Shown here: positions 15,711-17,919 of the stretch, one piece after another
Position numbering within the stretch: the first letter of the stretch is position 1
Layout of the letters: the number at the start of each line of letters is the position of its first letter
Assembly: GCA_002297645.1 (NCBI GenBank)
Contig: DBMH01000320.1
Coordinates: 626 to 18,544, forward strand
Length of the DNA: 17,919 nt
Source of the DNA: Rhodanobacteraceae bacterium UBA703
Lineage (GTDB): Bacteria; Pseudomonadota; Gammaproteobacteria; Xanthomonadales; Rhodanobacteraceae
Direction of reading: 5' to 3'
Program-made: the position numbers and the translations under genes
Notes under the pieces: model-generated
What the model was told of the DNA's origin: nothing
Database searches by the model: none
What the model saw: the letters and a program-made list of their open reading frames with translations, nothing else

Positions 15711-16268
15711 TCAGAATCCCGGCAGCGTGGCGGTCCGCGGCCCGGACGCGGCTTCCCGGGACGCTATCGCGTTTTCGTGCTCCAGCAACCAGCGCTTGCG
15801 ATGCGGTCCCCAGGCGTAGCCCTTGAGGTCGCCGTTGCTGGCGATGACCCGGTGGCACGGCACGACGAGGGCGATCGGGTTGGCGCCGTTGGCCGCACCG
15901 ATGTCGATCGCGGCGCGCGGGTCGTCGAAGCCGAGTTCTTTGGCGAGCTTGCCGTAGGTTGTGGTGGTGCCTGCCGGGATGCGTCGCAGCGCCGCCCAGA
16001 CCCGCTGCTGCAATTCCGAGCCGGCCGTCGCTGTTCGAATGGCATCCAGTGCTTCCAACTCGCCCTCGAAGTAGCGGGCCAGGGCATCGGCGATTCCGGC
16101 GGGAGCCGGGATTTCGCTCAGTTCCACCTCGCCGTAGTGTTCGCGCAGGCCGCGATGCAGTCGCGCCTTGTGATCGGCGAATTCGAGTGCGCGCACGACC
16201 TGCTGCGCATCGGTCGCGAGCAGCATGGCGCCCAGCGGCGAATCCAGAGGGCTGAGAAACCGCTTCAT
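15711..16268 (-). CDS. ogt: Methylated-DNA-protein-cysteine methyltransferase (Ogt)
   Basis: This 185-residue suicide methyltransferase removes alkyl groups from O6-guanine and O4-thymine. The N-terminal domain (MKRFLSPLDSPLGAMLLATD...) is followed by LQQRVWAALRRIPAGTTTTY-GKLAKELG, then AIDIGAANGANPIALVVPCH and RVIASNGDLKGYAWG. The active Cys lies in PCHR and the Arg finger in the preceding helix region. A good SD (AGGAG, spacing 6) precedes ATG 16268, which overlaps the upstream stop by ATGA. It duplicates the activity of the Ada C-domain nearby; such redundancy is normal (constitutive versus inducible). Confidence 0.94.
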   Translation of the reverse strand: MKRFLSPLDSPLGAMLLATDAQQVVRALEFADHKARLHRGLREHYGEVELSEIPAPAGIADALARYFEGELEALDAIRTATAGSELQQRVWAALRRIPAGTTTTYGKLAKELGFDDPRAAIDIGAANGANPIALVVPCHRVIASNGDLKGYAWGPHRKRWLLEHENAIASREAASGPRTATLPGF

Positions 16269-16519
16269 GATGTGCTCCTGGTCGAACGAATCGGGTCGGA
16301 TGGCTCGTTGCCGAAGTGGCGGCTTGCCGGTTTCAGCCGCGTCACGCCGGAGTCGCCGAAGAGGAAGGTTTCGCCACTCGCCATGTGCAGCTCGGTGCGA
16401 CCGTCATCCCGGACCCGCCAGTGCGCATCGCCGGCGTCGACCAGCGACTGGCACCAGGCCTCGACCCGACGGCGCGCGTCGGACAGCTCCTCCGTCGGAT
16501 CTGTGGCAGTCGTGCTCAT
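16265..16519 (-). CDS. Small uncharacterised protein in the alkylation-repair operon
   Basis: The 84-residue protein contains ARRRVEAWCQSLVDAGDAHW, RVRDDGRTELHMASGETFLF and GDSGVTRLKPASRHF. I do not recognise a family. It has a helical first half and a beta-rich second half, no signal peptide and no membrane segment. The ATGA overlap with ogt shows translational coupling, and about 80 bases separate it from alkB. Being tied to ogt it is probably expressed with the repair genes. The SD is weak. Confidence 0.68.
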   Translation of the reverse strand: MSTTATDPTEELSDARRRVEAWCQSLVDAGDAHWRVRDDGRTELHMASGETFLFGDSGVTRLKPASRHFGNEPSDPIRSTRSTS

Positions 16520-16600
16520 GGGGCAATCTCGGCGGCCGCAATCACTCTGGCATCGTCGTCACGGGAAGACACTCCGTCTCTTGCGCTGGAATTCCGGGCG

Positions 16601-17251
16601 TCATCCCGCTTTCCGGAAAGTGAGGTTGATGCGCCGGCTGCCCAGCAACGCATGGGGTTCGTCCTTGAGCGGCATCACGCCGTGGTAGCGCAGGCGATCC
16701 GCACCGCCCCACACCACGACGTCGCCGTGGTGCAACGGCACCTTGATCGTGGGGTCGGTGCGCGCAGGGCCGCCGAACAGGAAGGTGGCGCGCACGCCCA
16801 GGGATACCGACACGATGGGAGCCCGGTAGTCGCGCTCGTTCTTGTCCTGGTGCAGCGAAAGCCGACTACCGGGGGCGTATTGATTGACCAGGCAGGCGTC
16901 GGGCTCGAAACGCTCGAAGTCCGCTGCCGCCGCCGCTTCGTTCGCCAGGCGGGAAAACGTCGCCGGCATGGCCGGCCAAGGCATGCCGGTATCCGGATCG
17001 ACGGAGGTGTAGCGATAGCCACGCCGGTCGGTCGTCCAGCCCAACGCGCCGCAGTTCGTCAGCGCGACCGACATGGCGAAGCCGCCGGGCGTCACCATGT
17101 GCCGGAAGGGCGACAGGGCGACGATGCCGTCGATGGCTAGGATCAGGTCGGACACGTAGGGCAGGGCGAATCCACGCAGCACCATCGCAGCCGGCCCGAG
17201 TCGCTGGCGCCGCTCTGGCTCGGTTGTCTCGAAGAGTTCGAGCGACGACAT
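16601..17251 (-). CDS. alkB: AlkB, Fe(II)/2OG-dependent DNA dealkylase
   Basis: At 216 residues it equals E. coli AlkB in length. AlkB oxidatively removes methyl groups from 1-methyladenine and 3-methylcytosine in DNA and RNA. The metal ligands are H134 and D136 in LSLHQDKNE and H190 in RLRYHGVMPL; the 2OG-binding arginines are in GSRRINLTFRK (R207 and R213). WTTDRRGYRYTSVDP corresponds to the nucleotide-recognition lid. ATG 17251 has SD GAGGTG and starts two bases after the stop of the upstream oxygenase, so the two form an operon. Longer in-frame starts overlap that gene and are unlikely. Confidence 0.96.
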   Translation of the reverse strand: MSSLELFETTEPERRQRLGPAAMVLRGFALPYVSDLILAIDGIVALSPFRHMVTPGGFAMSVALTNCGALGWTTDRRGYRYTSVDPDTGMPWPAMPATFSRLANEAAAAADFERFEPDACLVNQYAPGSRLSLHQDKNERDYRAPIVSVSLGVRATFLFGGPARTDPTIKVPLHHGDVVVWGGADRLRYHGVMPLKDEPHALLGSRRINLTFRKAG

Positions 17252-17253
17252 GC

Positions 17254-17919
17254 TCACCTCGCGTCGTGGAAGATCAGGCCGACCGTGTGGCGCCGGCCGC
17301 TGCGTAGGCGACTGACGCCGTGGCGCATGGCCACCTGGCGCGGGCCGCGCGGCTTCGTCGCCGGTCGCTGATTGACGGCGAACACCACCGCATCTCCCTG
17401 GCGCAGCGGAACGACCTCTGCCCGTTGCCCCTGGGTCGAGCGTTCCGTCATGACGAACTCGCCGCCGGTGAAGTCCCTGCCGGGCTCCGACAGCAGGATG
17501 GCCACCTGCAACGGAAAGACGTGCTCGCCGTAGAGGTCCTGGTGGAGGCAGTTGTAGTCGCCCTCGCCGTACCGGAGGATCAGCGGCGTCGGCCGGGTCT
17601 GTCCGGCCAGATGGCATCGCTGGAGAAAAGCGGCCAGATCGTCCGGGTACTGCACGTCGATGCCCAACTGCCGGTTCCAGCGATTGGCGATCGGCGCGAG
17701 GCGGGGGTACAGCGTGTGGCGCAATTGATCGAGCAGGGACGGCAACGGATAGGCGAAGTACTTGTACTCGCCGCGTCCGAATCCGTGGCGAGCCATGACG
17801 ATCCGTGCGCGAAAGCCCTGTTCACGTGGATAGAGTGCGGCGAGCGCATCGCATTGCGGCGCCGCCAGGAGGTCCGGCAGCACGGCGTTGCCGCGAGCAT
17901 CGAGCGAATGCTCGATGCT
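17254..17919 (-). CDS. 2OG-Fe(II) oxygenase family protein (5' end beyond window)
   Basis: The frame stays open to the right edge (221 residues seen, start missing). It contains LDARGNAVLPDLLAAPQCDA, ARIVMARHGFGRGEYKYFAY, PIANRWNRQLGIDVQYPDDL, YNCLHQDLYGEHVFPLQVAI, LLSEPGRDFTGGEFVMTE and MRHGVSRLRSGRRHTVGLIF-HDA. The HxD pair (HQD), the distal His (RHGVSRL) and the 2OG-binding Arg are all present, so it should be active, unlike its sister at 13183-13887. It is placed two bases upstream of alkB. Homologues are often annotated as prolyl-hydroxylase-like; the substrate is not known. Confidence 0.87.
   Translation of the reverse strand, partial: SIEHSLDARGNAVLPDLLAAPQCDALAALYPREQGFRARIVMARHGFGRGEYKYFAYPLPSLLDQLRHTLYPRLAPIANRWNRQLGIDVQYPDDLAAFLQRCHLAGQTRPTPLILRYGEGDYNCLHQDLYGEHVFPLQVAILLSEPGRDFTGGEFVMTERSTQGQRAEVVPLRQGDAVVFAVNQRPATKPRGPRQVAMRHGVSRLRSGRRHTVGLIFHDAR

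Overview
The window is high-GC DNA from a gammaproteobacterium, most likely of the order Xanthomonadales/Lysobacterales. This rests on the pyrD-murB neighbourhood, the SymE/XAC0095-type small genes, the DUF1800-DUF1501 pair and the '-IFRNGFE-' secreted-protein C-terminus. The taxon is inferred from gene families, not from a search. Nearly all genes lie on the minus strand; one AT-richer gene (10160-11935) lies on the plus strand.

Layout, left to right. (1) 1-1420: 5' part of a large secreted repeat protein that runs off the left edge. (2) 1548-4776: a DUF1800/DUF1501 pair with Tat-like leaders. (3) 4888-8043: a tight housekeeping operon, transcribed as DUF4190 membrane protein, methyltransferase, pyrD, murB. 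(4) 8138-8638: a periplasmic monoheme cytochrome c. (5) 8941-9832: a mobile-looking regulatory cassette. A ~70-nt C4-like antisense RNA (phage P1/P4 immunity-RNA type) with its own terminator lies upstream of a structured leader and a two-gene operon, a XAC0095-like protein plus a SymE-family toxin. The leader contains two 7-nt blocks exactly complementary to the antisense RNA. (6) 10160-11935: an AT-richer, divergently oriented OLD-family ATPase/TOPRIM nuclease, closed by a symmetric bidirectional terminator. (7) 11997-12707: a decayed 3' fragment of aceE. (8) 12720-17919: an alkylation-damage repair cluster. In transcription order it holds a 2OG-Fe(II) oxygenase, AlkB, a small unknown protein, Ogt, an AlkA-type glycosylase, Ada and a second 2OG-Fe(II) oxygenase. 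A separate small Ada-type metal-binding protein lies beyond a hairpin repeat.

How the parts may work together. The repair cluster looks like an adaptive-response regulon: base dealkylation (AlkB), alkyl transfer (Ogt, Ada), base excision (AlkA-like) and transcriptional control (Ada). However, the Ada here has lost three of the four zinc-binding cysteines of its phosphotriester sensor domain. The C4/SymE cassette, the OLD nuclease and the aceE fragment together look like a horizontally acquired island between two core regions. The most notable candidate system is an antitoxin-type antisense RNA of phage-immunity ancestry controlling a SymE toxin operon, next to an OLD-family defence gene.
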